A DNA stretch of 32,191 bases from Bacteroidia bacterium (GCA_025054525.1 JANWZJ010000016.1:1-32191); one strand, 5' to 3'; positions 7,924 to 15,757 are shown, counted from the first letter of the stretch. The notes: generated by a model from the letters alone, not told the origin. Translations and numbers: made by a program.

Positions 7924-8274
7924 TTAGGAAGCAGGGGGCTCATGTAGCTTTTCCCACAGGGCTATCAGCGAAGCCTTAGGTAAGCTCCGATAGTACTCCA
8001 GCCAACGCGAGAGTTCTTGCCGTAGTAGATTCATTTGTTTCTCATCCCGAGGCACCAAATCGTCTCTACCTTCCAGTTCCTCTAACTTTTGGCGAAACTC
8101 CTGATTAAGTTCGGTCAGGATTTCTGCGGAACGCTGGCTAATAGCCACTACGACCTCGTAGATATTCTGCCGAGAGGAGCGCCGAATAAGCTCTCGAATA
8201 GATACCGCTTCAATCTCCTGCGGTACCCCCAACTTCTCGGCGAGGGACGCGTAATGCTCTCTGCGTGTGCTCAT
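7924..8274 (-). CDS. rpoZ: RNA polymerase omega subunit, Bacteroidota type
   Basis: This 116-residue protein carries the omega/Rpb6 core RQNIYEVVVAISQRSAEI (about 36-53), which matches the NIYE(A/S)V..IAKRA motif that contacts the beta' subunit. The rest is helical and charged. Position between bamD and coaBC is the common one for the Bacteroidota omega gene. A longer in-frame start at 8325 exists, but the ATG at 8274 (MSTRREH) gives a normal-length protein. Even so, its first 65 bp overlap the end of bamD. A start further inside cannot be excluded. Confidence 0.8.
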   Translation of the reverse strand: MSTRREHYASLAEKLGVPQEIEAVSIRELIRRSSRQNIYEVVVAISQRSAEILTELNQEFRQKLEELEGRDDLVPRDEKQMNLLRQELSRWLEYYRSLPKASLIALWEKLHEPPAS

Positions 8275-9019
8275 ATTGGCTCCGAAGAATAGGGAGATAT
8301 TTACTCTGTGGATATTCTTGGACAAAGGTACGATAAAATTCTTCTGCTTCGGTGAAGCGGGGGAGCTGCTTTTCTTTGATACTTTGCTCAGCCATCAGAA
8401 AGCCCGCCATCGCCCTCTTGAATGCTGCTTCTTCTCGCAGATCACTCTGCGTGCCGTAGGTAAGAAAGTCGCTATAAAGTACCTGCGCTGCGCGATACCG
8501 CTCTATGCGATAGAAGGTTTCCGCTGCATGAAAGGCCTTGAGCTCTAACTTGCGCTCCAGCTCCTTGAGTTTCTTTTCTGCTTCGGGAAAGCGGGGACTC
8601 TCGGGATAAAGCGTCATATATGCTTGAAACTTCTCTATGGCTTTCTTGGTCTCCTTCTGGTCAAAATCGTAATCATTAGAGAGCGTATAGTTCATTTCAG
8701 CCTGCATGAAAAGCGCCTCTTCGGCGCGAGGACTGAGAGGATATTCATCCACAAGCTGGCCGAAGTAACGCTCCGCTGCGTAGTAATCTTTGAGTCGCAT
8801 GCGCGCTATGGCTAAATGATATAGAACCTCAGCGGCTCGCGGATTGCCTCGGTATAAGCCCACGAGCTCCTCAAAGAGGGGGGTAGCCGACTCATACTGC
8901 TTCCGCCGGAAATAGCCAAAGGCAGCCGAATCGCGGTCAGCTAACTTTTTGCTTTTGGCGAGCTTCCGGTAAGGGTCACAGCTAAGGATGAGTAGGCTCA
9001 CCAACAAAAGGTATCGCAC
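8210..9019 (-). CDS. bamD: Outer membrane assembly lipoprotein BamD (YfiO)
   Basis: The 269-residue protein starts with a lipoprotein signal ending LILSC (C14), followed by TPR-like helical pairs. These include FEELVGLYRGNPRAAEVLYHLA, FGQLVDEYPLSPRAEEALFMQA and FQAYMTLYPESPRFPEAEKKL, which match the BamD repeats. BamD is the essential partner of BamA in inserting beta-barrel proteins in the outer membrane. The start is GTG at 9019; TACCTTTG lies 7 nt upstream on the minus strand. It is the first gene of the bamD-rpoZ-coaBC-porD-aroK unit and is divergent from the CcmF-type gene with only 40 bp between start codons. Confidence 0.92.
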   Translation of the reverse strand: MRYLLLVSLLILSCDPYRKLAKSKKLADRDSAAFGYFRRKQYESATPLFEELVGLYRGNPRAAEVLYHLAIARMRLKDYYAAERYFGQLVDEYPLSPRAEEALFMQAEMNYTLSNDYDFDQKETKKAIEKFQAYMTLYPESPRFPEAEKKLKELERKLELKAFHAAETFYRIERYRAAQVLYSDFLTYGTQSDLREEAAFKRAMAGFLMAEQSIKEKQLPRFTEAEEFYRTFVQEYPQSKYLPILRSQYEHTQRALRVPRREVGGTAGD

Positions 9020-9026
9020 GAGGGGT

Positions 9027-9034
9027 CAAAGGTA
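9027..9034 (-). promoter_or_regulatory. Bacteroidota -7 box (TACCTTTG) for bamD operon
   Basis: Exact TAnnTTTG on the minus strand, 7 nt before the bamD GTG. It lies 6 bp from the divergent box at 9041, so the upstream parts of the two promoters overlap. Confidence 0.7.
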
Positions 9035-9040
9035 ATGCAT

Positions 9041-9048
9041 TAGATTTG
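9041..9048 (+). promoter_or_regulatory. Bacteroidota -7 box (TAGATTTG) for the ccmF-type gene
   Basis: Exact TAnnTTTG, 11 nt before the GTG at 9060. This is the longest box-to-start gap in the window. Confidence 0.65.
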
Positions 9049-9059
9049 TTGAGAGCATC

Positions 9060-11804
9060 GTGAAAGAAGCGGGTGTAGCGCTAATAGCCCTGACCTGGGT
9101 AAGTGGATTATGGGGGGCTGTAGCCTTATGGGAAGCTCGCCGAGGAGAACCTTTCTGGGAGAGAGCCGGTAAAGTCTCCTGGGTTCTACACCTTTTGGCG
9201 CTGGCTGGCACGCTGGGACTGCTGCTTTATATGCTCTTAGCACACCGCTTTGAATATCATTATGCGTGGGCCCATGGGTCTCGGCTCCTTCCGACTGCCT
9301 ATGTGTTAGCCGCCTTATGGGAAGGACAAGAAGGGAGCTTCCTACTGTGGATGTTTTGGCATGCGGTGTTCAGTGTAGGGCTCTGGCTGACTCGCGATTC
9401 CCAGAGACGATCCATTACCGCAGGACTCCTACTGACGAATGCCTATTTTGCTACGTTTCTGCTGGGGATACAGATGAGCGCATGGGTATGGCTGCTTGTG
9501 GGGAGTTTCGTTTGGCTCGTATGGGCAGCCGAAGGAATGCCCTGGCTTCATAGGGTGGTTGGATTAGGGCTTTTAGCTGGGATATGGATGGCAGGACATC
9601 CCTGGCTTAGGGGAATTGGGGTCTTTTGGATAGCTGGAGCCGCTTTTTATTGGCGATGGCTGCCGATTCGAGCCGCCGTAGGAGCTGTGGCGCTTTTGCT
9701 GCTACCCTCCGAAGAGCGCTGGGGTAGCCTTCCATTTCTCTACCTATGGGAGGTGCGCTCTGATGTAGCGGTGGGTACTATCCCCCCCGATGGAAACGGA
9801 CTCAATCCCTTGCTTCAAAGTTTCTGGATGGTGATTCATCCGCCTGTGCTGTTTAGCGGATATGCGGCAGCGGCTCTCCCTTTCTGGGAAGGGCTCCTGG
9901 CAGCCCGAGAAGGCAAGCTCACTATGGAACGCAGCCGACGCCTCCTGCGCTTTCTCTGGATAGCAGTGAGCTTATTGGGAATGGGTATCGCCTTAGGAGC
10001 TTTCTGGGCCTATGAAACCCTCAACTTCGGCGGCTACTGGAACTGGGACCCTGTGGAAAATGCCTCCTTAGCCCCGTGGCTGATCTTAGTAGCGGCAGCT
10101 CATATGCTCTGGGTCTGGCGCCGACACAAGAAAGGCGAAACAATTGCTCTAAGCCTTTCGCTTTTAGGTTGGCCCCTCGTGCTTTATAGCTCATATCTCA
10201 CGCGAAGTGGCGTACTCTCAGACAGCTCCGTACATAGCTTTACGGATTTGGGTTTGGGTTCGCTGCTGCTATGGGGTACGGGGACGAGCTTAGTCGCCCT
10301 CCTCTTGGCTCAGCGGTCGTCTTTCTCAGGCTTATCCAGCTCTCTGCCTAAGGTCTCCCTTACTTGGGGGATTCTCCTGATGAGCTGGATTACGCTGGTG
10401 CTGCTTGTTCTGACCTCGCTGCCTGCGCTCAATAGACTTTTAGGCACGGCATGGGCGCTGGGTAGTGGCGCCCTACAAGTATATTATGAGTGGATAGGGG
10501 TTTTTGCGGTGCCGATGTTAGGACTGATGGGTTTCGCCCTCGTAGAATCTTTTCGCCTAAAAGGGTGGAACGCTATACTCTGGGGTACAGGCGCATTCTT
10601 GCTGGGCACGGTCGGGCTGCTGTGGTGGTTGGGCTGGGATTTCGTCTATCATCCCTCCTACCGAACCCTCCTGGAACAAAGCTGGCTGGATAGGCTTCGT
10701 GCCAGTTTATTCTTGCTCTTGGATGACTTGCTGCTGGGTGGAGCATTAGTGGGGGTAGGTGCTGCCTTAGCCCTGCTGACTCAGCGAAAAAGTCCCTCTT
10801 CCTGGGGTGCTGGCATAGCCCATCTGGGGTTTGCCCTTCTCATTATAGGTGCGCTATTTTCCAGCGGCTATCAAAAAACCCTCAGCCAAAACCTGAGCCC
10901 TCACAGCCCCGCAGCCGCTGACAATCTTTTCTTGCCCTTAGGAGGCAAAGCAAGCGCGCTGGGGTATATGGTAGAATACCACGGCCTCTTACGACCTGTA
11001 CCTCCCCTCCAAATTCTGCGCCCTATCCTCCATGAGAAAGGACTCACGCTCTGGCGATTCGTAGATAGCTTGGGTTATGCCTATCAGCTTTGGCTGCCGG
11101 ACTCCTTCCCTAAGGGGAAAGGCATTTTTCATCCCGTGAGCCAACCTTCTCTACTGCCGTGGATAGAGCGCAATCTATTTCTACTACCTGTCATACCCGC
11201 CGATAATCGCTACCGGTACTTCGTACGACTCACTGACTTGGACAAAAACTCTGTCTATCCTCTGTACTTAGAAGCGGACTTGAGCCAAAACTCAGGGCTT
11301 CTGGCGCATCCTTCTCATATTCGTTTCTGGCATGGGGATTTATATATTCATCTGACGAGTGTGCCCCAGCCAACTGCCTCTATGGCTATGCAGCAGCTGC
11401 TTCTCCTGTCCTTAGGCGATACAGCAGAATGGGACGGATTATATGTCCATTTCTACAAGCTCACTGAGATAGAAGACGCTCCGCATCCGACTTTTCGTGC
11501 GTGGCTGCGCCTGTGGCGAACCCTACCTGAAACCGCCCGCATACTACCTGTGGAGTTCTCTCTGCAGGAGAAAGAGCTGCTTACGCCGCCTGCTTCGCTT
11601 GTAGAATGGGGTATCGGCGTACAACTGGAAGACATACTCATCCAAGAACGGAAACTACGCTTTCGCCTCTCTCAAGTGCCGCAGCCTGACCGCTTTATCA
11701 CTATCAAAATCTTGTACAAGCCCTTTATTGGACTGTTATGGGGCGGAATAGGGCTTATGCTGGTAGGGACGCTGATCGCAGTATGGCGGCACAGGTCGCA
11801 CTAA
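9060..11804 (+). CDS. ccmF: CcmF-type cytochrome c heme lyase / CcsA-superfamily membrane protein
   Basis: The 914-residue polytopic membrane protein has about 14-15 helices. It shows the CcmF features LLPTAYVLAALWEGQEGSFLLW (about 79-100) and the tryptophan-rich WWD heme-handling motif GGYWNWDPVENASLAPW (about 323-340). HPPVLFSGYA lies before it and LTRSGVLSDSSVHSF after it. A large extracytoplasmic part (about 620-890) precedes a last helix ending in WRHR. Such proteins attach heme to apocytochrome c CXXCH motifs on the outer face of the inner membrane. No other ccm or ccs gene is nearby, so the system type (I or a mixed Bacteroidota form) is open. The start is a GTG with no alternative between it and the promoter box. 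Confidence 0.9.
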   Translation: MKEAGVALIALTWVSGLWGAVALWEARRGEPFWERAGKVSWVLHLLALAGTLGLLLYMLLAHRFEYHYAWAHGSRLLPTAYVLAALWEGQEGSFLLWMFWHAVFSVGLWLTRDSQRRSITAGLLLTNAYFATFLLGIQMSAWVWLLVGSFVWLVWAAEGMPWLHRVVGLGLLAGIWMAGHPWLRGIGVFWIAGAAFYWRWLPIRAAVGAVALLLLPSEERWGSLPFLYLWEVRSDVAVGTIPPDGNGLNPLLQSFWMVIHPPVLFSGYAAAALPFWEGLLAAREGKLTMERSRRLLRFLWIAVSLLGMGIALGAFWAYETLNFGGYWNWDPVENASLAPWLILVAAAHMLWVWRRHKKGETIALSLSLLGWPLVLYSSYLTRSGVLSDSSVHSFTDLGLGSLLLWGTGTSLVALLLAQRSSFSGLSSSLPKVSLTWGILLMSWITLVLLVLTSLPALNRLLGTAWALGSGALQVYYEWIGVFAVPMLGLMGFALVESFRLKGWNAILWGTGAFLLGTVGLLWWLGWDFVYHPSYRTLLEQSWLDRLRASLFLLLDDLLLGGALVGVGAALALLTQRKSPSSWGAGIAHLGFALLIIGALFSSGYQKTLSQNLSPHSPAAADNLFLPLGGKASALGYMVEYHGLLRPVPPLQILRPILHEKGLTLWRFVDSLGYAYQLWLPDSFPKGKGIFHPVSQPSLLPWIERNLFLLPVIPADNRYRYFVRLTDLDKNSVYPLYLEADLSQNSGLLAHPSHIRFWHGDLYIHLTSVPQPTASMAMQQLLLLSLGDTAEWDGLYVHFYKLTEIEDAPHPTFRAWLRLWRTLPETARILPVEFSLQEKELLTPPASLVEWGIGVQLEDILIQERKLRFRLSQVPQPDRFITIKILYKPFIGLLWGGIGLMLVGTLIAVWRHRSH

Positions 11805-11809
11805 GGGCG

Positions 11810-11817
11810 TATTTTTG
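11810..11817 (+). promoter_or_regulatory. Bacteroidota -7 box (TATTTTTG) before pepP
   Basis: Exact TAnnTTTG in the 19-bp gap between the ccmF stop and the pepP ATG, ending 6 nt before that ATG. It suggests pepP-gldH has its own promoter. The 3' part (TATTTTTG, G-run, GGCATGC) closely resembles the one before the CHAT gene at 17291. Confidence 0.6.
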
Positions 11818-11823
11818 GGGGGC

Positions 11824-13074
11824 ATGCTCCGATATCCAGCATTACCCACGGGTTTTTATGCGCGTAATCGCCAGCGCTTGATAGAAGCTCTACCTCCCGG
11901 CGTAGCGGCTATCGTATTTGCGAATGAGCTATTACCAGGGGAGGCAGATACCACCCTCCCTTTCCAGCAAAATAGCAACTACCTCTATCTCACTGGAATA
12001 GAAACCCCAGGCGGACTGCTGTGGCTGTTTCCCGATGCGCCCGTGGAAGAAGCGAGAGAGGTACTATTCATTCCCATAGCCTCGCCAGAGAAGCGCCTGT
12101 GGGAAGGGTGGAGCTACGGTATAGAAGAAGCGGCTACTCGCAGCGGCGTGAAGCAAGTCAAGCCCCTCCCCGAATGGAATGCTTTTTGGCGGCGAATGGT
12201 GAGTCGCATTCAGGGTATCGCCTTAGACTATAACGAACATGACCGTCAAACCTACAGTTTTCTCCCTTCACCCGCTCATCGCTTCGCTCAGAGAATCCGG
12301 CAGGAGTTTCCAGCACATACCCTGCATCGCTTAGCCCCTATTTTAGCCCGTCTCCGCCAAAGCAAAAGCCCCGAAGAAATCCTGCTTCTCCGAGAAGCTA
12401 TCGCCATCACGATAGAAGCCTATCAAACTATTCTACCGCTTCTTCAAGAGGAGGTGATGGAATATGAGATAGAAGCGGAGATTCTGCGAGTGTTTGTGAA
12501 GAATCGGGCACAGCCCTCTTTTCCGCCGATTATTGCTGGTGGCGAACGCGCCTGCGTCCTCCATTACCACCATAATAGTCAGCCGCTCCAAGCTGGTACG
12601 CTGGTACTCATAGATATTGGAGCGAGGTTAGGGCCGATAGCGGCTGACCTGACCCGTACAATACCCGTAGGAGAGCCTTCTCCTTTAGCCCAGAAATATC
12701 TTCTCCTGGTAGAGGAATGTCAAAAATATGCCCAAAGCCTTCTGCGTCACGGAATTTCTCTGGACTCTTGGCATCGTAGCTTTACTGCCTATCTGCAGGA
12801 TAAGCTCAAAGAAGTAGACCTTCTCTCCCAAGAAGCAAGCCCAGAAGAATACAAGAAGTTTTTCCCCCATGGATTAGGGCATTTCTTGGGGATAGATGTA
12901 CATGATGTGGGTTCTCGGTATGATCCCCTGCCTGTGGGAAGTGTGGTTACCTGCGAACCTGGACTCTATGTGCCTGCCCAGAGAATAGGCATCCGAATTG
13001 AAAATGACCTGCTGGTTACCGAGCAAGGCTGCGAAAACCTTAGCGCTGCTCTGCCTGATAGGCTGGAGCTGTAG
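11824..13074 (+). CDS. pepP: Xaa-Pro aminopeptidase, M24B (PepP-like)
   Basis: This 416-residue cytosolic metallopeptidase would remove an N-terminal residue followed by proline. It has the N-terminal creatinase-like domain (FQQNSNYLYLTGIETPGG) and the pita-bread catalytic domain with all five dinuclear metal ligands: D264 and D275 (LIDIG, AADLTRT), H353 (HGLGHFLG), E378 (CEPGLY) and E393 (RIENDLL). An in-frame TTG at 11815 lies in the promoter box, so the ATG at 11824 is taken. The last 71 bp overlap the start of gldH in another frame. Confidence 0.93.
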   Translation: MLRYPALPTGFYARNRQRLIEALPPGVAAIVFANELLPGEADTTLPFQQNSNYLYLTGIETPGGLLWLFPDAPVEEAREVLFIPIASPEKRLWEGWSYGIEEAATRSGVKQVKPLPEWNAFWRRMVSRIQGIALDYNEHDRQTYSFLPSPAHRFAQRIRQEFPAHTLHRLAPILARLRQSKSPEEILLLREAIAITIEAYQTILPLLQEEVMEYEIEAEILRVFVKNRAQPSFPPIIAGGERACVLHYHHNSQPLQAGTLVLIDIGARLGPIAADLTRTIPVGEPSPLAQKYLLLVEECQKYAQSLLRHGISLDSWHRSFTAYLQDKLKEVDLLSQEASPEEYKKFFPHGLGHFLGIDVHDVGSRYDPLPVGSVVTCEPGLYVPAQRIGIRIENDLLVTEQGCENLSAALPDRLEL

Positions 13075-13480
13075 TCCCTCAGAGTCAGTCGTTTTACGGC
13101 GCAGCTTCTCAAATAATACATGGCTCTACCCTGATACACTCTGGGGGCTTATCCAAGTGGCGGAGGCTCCCGCCTGCTATAAACTGGAACTCCACCTTTA
13201 CATGGAAGAGACATACCCTTGGGCTAACCTATATCTGCTTTTTTGGATAGATACACCTGAAGGATTCCGAGAACAGCGCAAGATTTATATTGCTTTCTCT
13301 GATTCCATAGGCCAGTGGTACGAGGAAAACCTCCATTTCCGAAAGGTCATCGGAGAACAGGTCCACCTCGGCGCTAAGGGAATGTACCGAGTGGGTATAT
13401 TGCCCTACATTCGCCAAGATACCGTGGTCGGTGTGCGTAGGATAGAACTACACACCCTACGCTGCCCTAAGGGGAAATAA
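13004..13480 (+). CDS. gldH: GldH-like gliding motility lipoprotein
   Basis: This 158-residue protein has a lipoprotein-type signal ending in IGWSC near residue 23; the lipobox is loose, with Gly at -3. The mature part follows GldH: a TWLYPDTLW opening, YPWANLYLLFWIDTPEGF, FSDSIGQWYEENL and GMYRVGILPYIRQD, ending with a strand before a basic tip. GldH is an outer-envelope lipoprotein required for gliding and linked to GldK/T9SS function in flavobacteria. The signal peptide is encoded inside the 3' end of pepP (71-bp overlap). A TTG at 12998 is an alternative start two codons upstream. The match is by pattern and length, without an alignment. Confidence 0.8.
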   Translation: MTCWLPSKAAKTLALLCLIGWSCSPSESVVLRRSFSNNTWLYPDTLWGLIQVAEAPACYKLELHLYMEETYPWANLYLLFWIDTPEGFREQRKIYIAFSDSIGQWYEENLHFRKVIGEQVHLGAKGMYRVGILPYIRQDTVVGVRRIELHTLRCPKGK

Positions 13481-13489
13481 CACCCCTTA
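13468..13489. terminator. Hairpin spanning the two convergent stop codons
   Basis: A perfect 7-bp inverted repeat (TAAGGGG and CCCCTTA) with an 8-nt loop covers the gldH stop (13478-13480) and the facing stop (13487-13489). There is no strong T-run on either strand, so termination would be weak or factor-assisted. Confidence 0.4.
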
Positions 13490-14263
13490 TCGGATAAACT
13501 CGTATATGCTCATGAGCACGGTAAGCAGTGTCATACCTGCTCCCATCAGCCATGTCAGCAACCGAAATCGCTGATTCATTTCCTCAAATCGCTTGTCTGC
13601 ATACTCTCGCAGTTCTATAAGCCGCTGATTGTAGTCTTCATAGCGCCGATTCATATATTCCATTTGCCCGGCGAAACGCTGATTGATGTGCTCTGTTTGG
13701 TCAGTGAAGCGCTGGTTGATCTGCTCCATTTGGTCGGCGAAGCGCTGATGGATGTACTCTGTTTGGTCAGTGAAGCGCTGGTTGATCTGCTCCATTTGCT
13801 CGGCGAAGCGCTGATTGATCTCCTGCCGAAGTTCTCTCATCTGATTCTCAGCTAAATCTATACGCTTCTCCAAACTTTCTTTGAGCAAGCCGAACTGCTT
13901 CTCTAAGTTTTCTTGGACTAAGGTGAGTCGCTTCTCCAAATTGTCTTGCGATGAGCTGATTTGCTTCTCTAAGCTTTCTTTCAGAAAGCTGAGCTGCTTT
14001 TCTGAGTTTTCCTGAAGCAGGGTAAGGCGCCGATCAAGATTTTCGTGGAGTAGTCTTAGTGACTGCTCGAAGCTCTCTTTGAGTAGCGTGAGATAATGTT
14101 CTTGGAAAGCTCTTTCTTGGCTCAACCGTTCATCTATGCGGTTCCATAAGCGGTCAAACTCCGAAGCGCGGACGGAAAGCACTTCGGATAAGAGTTCCAG
14201 TATTCCTTCGTCTATCTGCAGACCTCGGCGGCGCGCCAGTTCTTTTAGCTCCGAGAGGGTCAT
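13487..14263 (-). CDS. Hendecad-repeat coiled-coil protein with C-terminal membrane anchor
   Basis: The function is unknown. The 258 residues have a short helical head (1-59), then a long rod, then a C-terminal helix (about 237-254, TWLMGAGMTLLTVLMSIY) that would anchor the protein by its tail. The rod is built from 11-residue units. Seven LLxENLEKxLx-type units cover 60-136, a junction follows at 137-148, and five INQRFxDQxEx units cover 149-203. Three degenerate units then lead to the membrane helix. Eleven-residue periodicity predicts a nearly straight coiled coil. Similar architecture occurs in DUF1640/CCDC90-like and Borrelia Bdr proteins, but homology is not shown. An exact TATCTTTG box lies 6 nt before the start, so it is its own transcription unit, facing gldH. 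Confidence 0.85.
   Translation of the reverse strand: MTLSELKELARRRGLQIDEGILELLSEVLSVRASEFDRLWNRIDERLSQERAFQEHYLTLLKESFEQSLRLLHENLDRRLTLLQENSEKQLSFLKESLEKQISSSQDNLEKRLTLVQENLEKQFGLLKESLEKRIDLAENQMRELRQEINQRFAEQMEQINQRFTDQTEYIHQRFADQMEQINQRFTDQTEHINQRFAGQMEYMNRRYEDYNQRLIELREYADKRFEEMNQRFRLLTWLMGAGMTLLTVLMSIYEFIR
13655..13819 (-). repeat. 33-bp tandem coding repeat, five copies in a 66-bp higher-order pattern
   Basis: It encodes residues 149-203 of the coiled-coil gene. Alternate 33-bp units are more alike than neighbours; the stretch around CAGTGAAGCGCTGGTTGATC recurs 66 bp apart. This points to recent duplication of a two-unit block. Confidence 0.85.
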
Positions 14264-14269
14264 TCTCTA

Positions 14270-14277
14270 CAAAGATA
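14270..14277 (-). promoter_or_regulatory. Bacteroidota -7 box (TATCTTTG) for the hendecad-repeat gene
   Basis: Exact TAnnTTTG, 6 nt before the ATG at 14263. A perfect 10-bp palindrome TGCACGTGCA at 14290-14299 lies 12 bp further upstream, where an operator could sit. Confidence 0.65.
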
Positions 14278-14387
14278 AAAAATAGGCAGTGCACGTGCAT
14301 GATACCCAAAGTTTATTCTGCCCTTAGGGCTCAGGGTGTGGCACTTCTGACTCACTTCCAAGCGTCATACGCGCCCGCTAATAGATT

Positions 14388-14395
14388 TATTTTTG
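14388..14395 (+). promoter_or_regulatory. Orphan -7 box (TATTTTTG) in gene-free region
   Basis: Exact copy of the box used before pepP and the CHAT gene, but with no start codon 3-11 nt downstream. It points into a structured gene-free stretch and then runs antisense to the plug-protein gene. Confidence 0.45.
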
Positions 14396-14510
14396 CCTTC
14401 AAGCACTCTGCATTCCGCTTCGGCATCTATTACGCACCCACAGGGTAATCCCTTCTTCCCGCTAAAGAGTAGCCTATATTGTCTGTGGATTCAGCATAAG
14501 CGGTTTTATT
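14396..14510 (+). ncRNA. Candidate small RNA with nested stems
   Basis: No known RNA family is recognised. Downstream of the orphan box, CCGCTT (14415-14420) can pair with AAGCGG (14498-14503). CCACAG (14438-14443) can pair with CTGTGG (14483-14488) inside it. Small hairpins GGG-TAAT-CCC (14443-14452) and GCTA-AAGAG-TAGC (14461-14473) lie within. The outer stem is followed at once by TTTTATT, like an intrinsic terminator. The 3' end would overlap the last codons of the convergent plug-protein gene. The same pairings exist on the minus strand, where this would be a 3' UTR structure. The remainder of the 14264-14505 gap shows no ORF. Confidence 0.3.
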
Positions 14511-15756
14511 CCTGATAGAAGTTATGCCAGCGATGCCCTACGACTCGTACTTCCCTATCCGTAATGCCCTTGTACAATGCTAAGATGGTATAAGTATTTT
14601 CTGCTTCAAAGTAGCTTCCTTCTACGGGTTCGGTTTGAAAGAAGCCTTCACTGCTGAATAGTGCATAGAGATAATCATAGACACCCTGTTTGAGGAGGAG
14701 CTTGCCTCGGTATTCGCTGCGTGTCTCATCATAGATGAGCAGGCAACGGGGATCAGGGTACCAGCGCATAAACCCCCCCACTACATAAAGGGGATAAGGA
14801 TAAGGCGTACTGGCTCGCAAGCGAAACTCCACCCAGAAGTATTCGCCTTGTGTGGCAGAGGCTTCATCTCGTCCCAACCAGTAGCGCGTCGTATCCGCAA
14901 AACCTTCTCGTAGTTGGATAAAAAATCTTCCGTTGAGGTCTAATGTAGTAGTATAAGCGAGGCCAGCTCGTGGGTCCTCTGGCAGTAGTTTTACCACGAT
15001 GCCGCTATCAGACCAAAGCACCCTTTCTATCTGGAAACTGCGGCGCCGCAGCACCGAACGCAAATCCAACATCCGAAATTCCACCCCTGCTGGAATATCC
15101 AGTCCATTTTGAAAGCGATATTCTAAGTGGTCGCTCTGGAGGAAGGTAGGACGCAGCCTAGAACGGGCATTATCCCAGCGCCCATTTTGAAGAAGCATGC
15201 ACTGGAATTCTTGATAATTCATAGAGGAAGCCAAACTGCCCGGGTAAAGTGAAAAGGCTACTGTTTGTACGCTTTGACGCTTGCTTGTGATGACTTGCTG
15301 ACTGCGGTCTGGGATAATCCGTACAAGATTCTCCACTACATAAAATCGGCAGCGCAGAACTACTTGACGAGGATCATTCTCTCGCAGTACTTCTATCACG
15401 TATAGCCCACTGCGCCGAAAGTGATTGAGAAGCCTGTATCGGTAATGCACATAAGGTATGCGGGTACCTTGTGAAGGCAAAATATCGGTAATACGGTCGC
15501 TCAAAAAAGCAGGCCAGTATTCGGTGATAGGCATAGAGGAAGGCTCCCAACTGGCATCGCAGAGCTGTATCCGCACCCAAAAATCCTCGGGCATTCCTGT
15601 ATTCACTTCATCAAACTCTAAGGTGAGATAGTTATGCTCTCCCAGCCCCAGAAAGGGATAGCTTAGGGTATTTTCTCCCCGATAGAACTGCAGCGTATAG
15701 ATAGCAGGGTCAAAGATTCCCTCTACCAACGGCAAAAGCAGCCATAGATATCCCAT
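14506..15756 (-). CDS. DUF5103 protein, T9SS plug protein-like
   Basis: This 416-residue protein has a short N-terminal hydrophobic leader (GYLWLLLPLVEG). The DUF5103 pattern follows: YPFLGLGEHNYLTLEFDEV, WVRIQLCDASWEPS, ITEYWPAFLSDRITDI and HYRYRLLNHFRRSGLYVIEV near the start. Later come SDSGIVVKLLPEDPR, LYVVGGFMRWYPDP and GKLLLKQGVYDYLYAL. In the SprA translocon structure of Flavobacterium a plug protein occludes the periplasmic side of the pore, and this family is annotated accordingly. The start lies 1 bp after the GH3 stop, so the two are co-transcribed. This pairing is not an obvious functional one. Confidence 0.87.
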   Translation of the reverse strand: MGYLWLLLPLVEGIFDPAIYTLQFYRGENTLSYPFLGLGEHNYLTLEFDEVNTGMPEDFWVRIQLCDASWEPSSMPITEYWPAFLSDRITDILPSQGTRIPYVHYRYRLLNHFRRSGLYVIEVLRENDPRQVVLRCRFYVVENLVRIIPDRSQQVITSKRQSVQTVAFSLYPGSLASSMNYQEFQCMLLQNGRWDNARSRLRPTFLQSDHLEYRFQNGLDIPAGVEFRMLDLRSVLRRRSFQIERVLWSDSGIVVKLLPEDPRAGLAYTTTLDLNGRFFIQLREGFADTTRYWLGRDEASATQGEYFWVEFRLRASTPYPYPLYVVGGFMRWYPDPRCLLIYDETRSEYRGKLLLKQGVYDYLYALFSSEGFFQTEPVEGSYFEAENTYTILALYKGITDREVRVVGHRWHNFYQE

Positions 15757-15757
15757 A

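Noticed and set aside
13655-13819. Tandem repeats resembling a CRISPR array
   Set aside because: The 33-bp units abut without unique spacers and keep one reading frame; they encode hendecad repeats.
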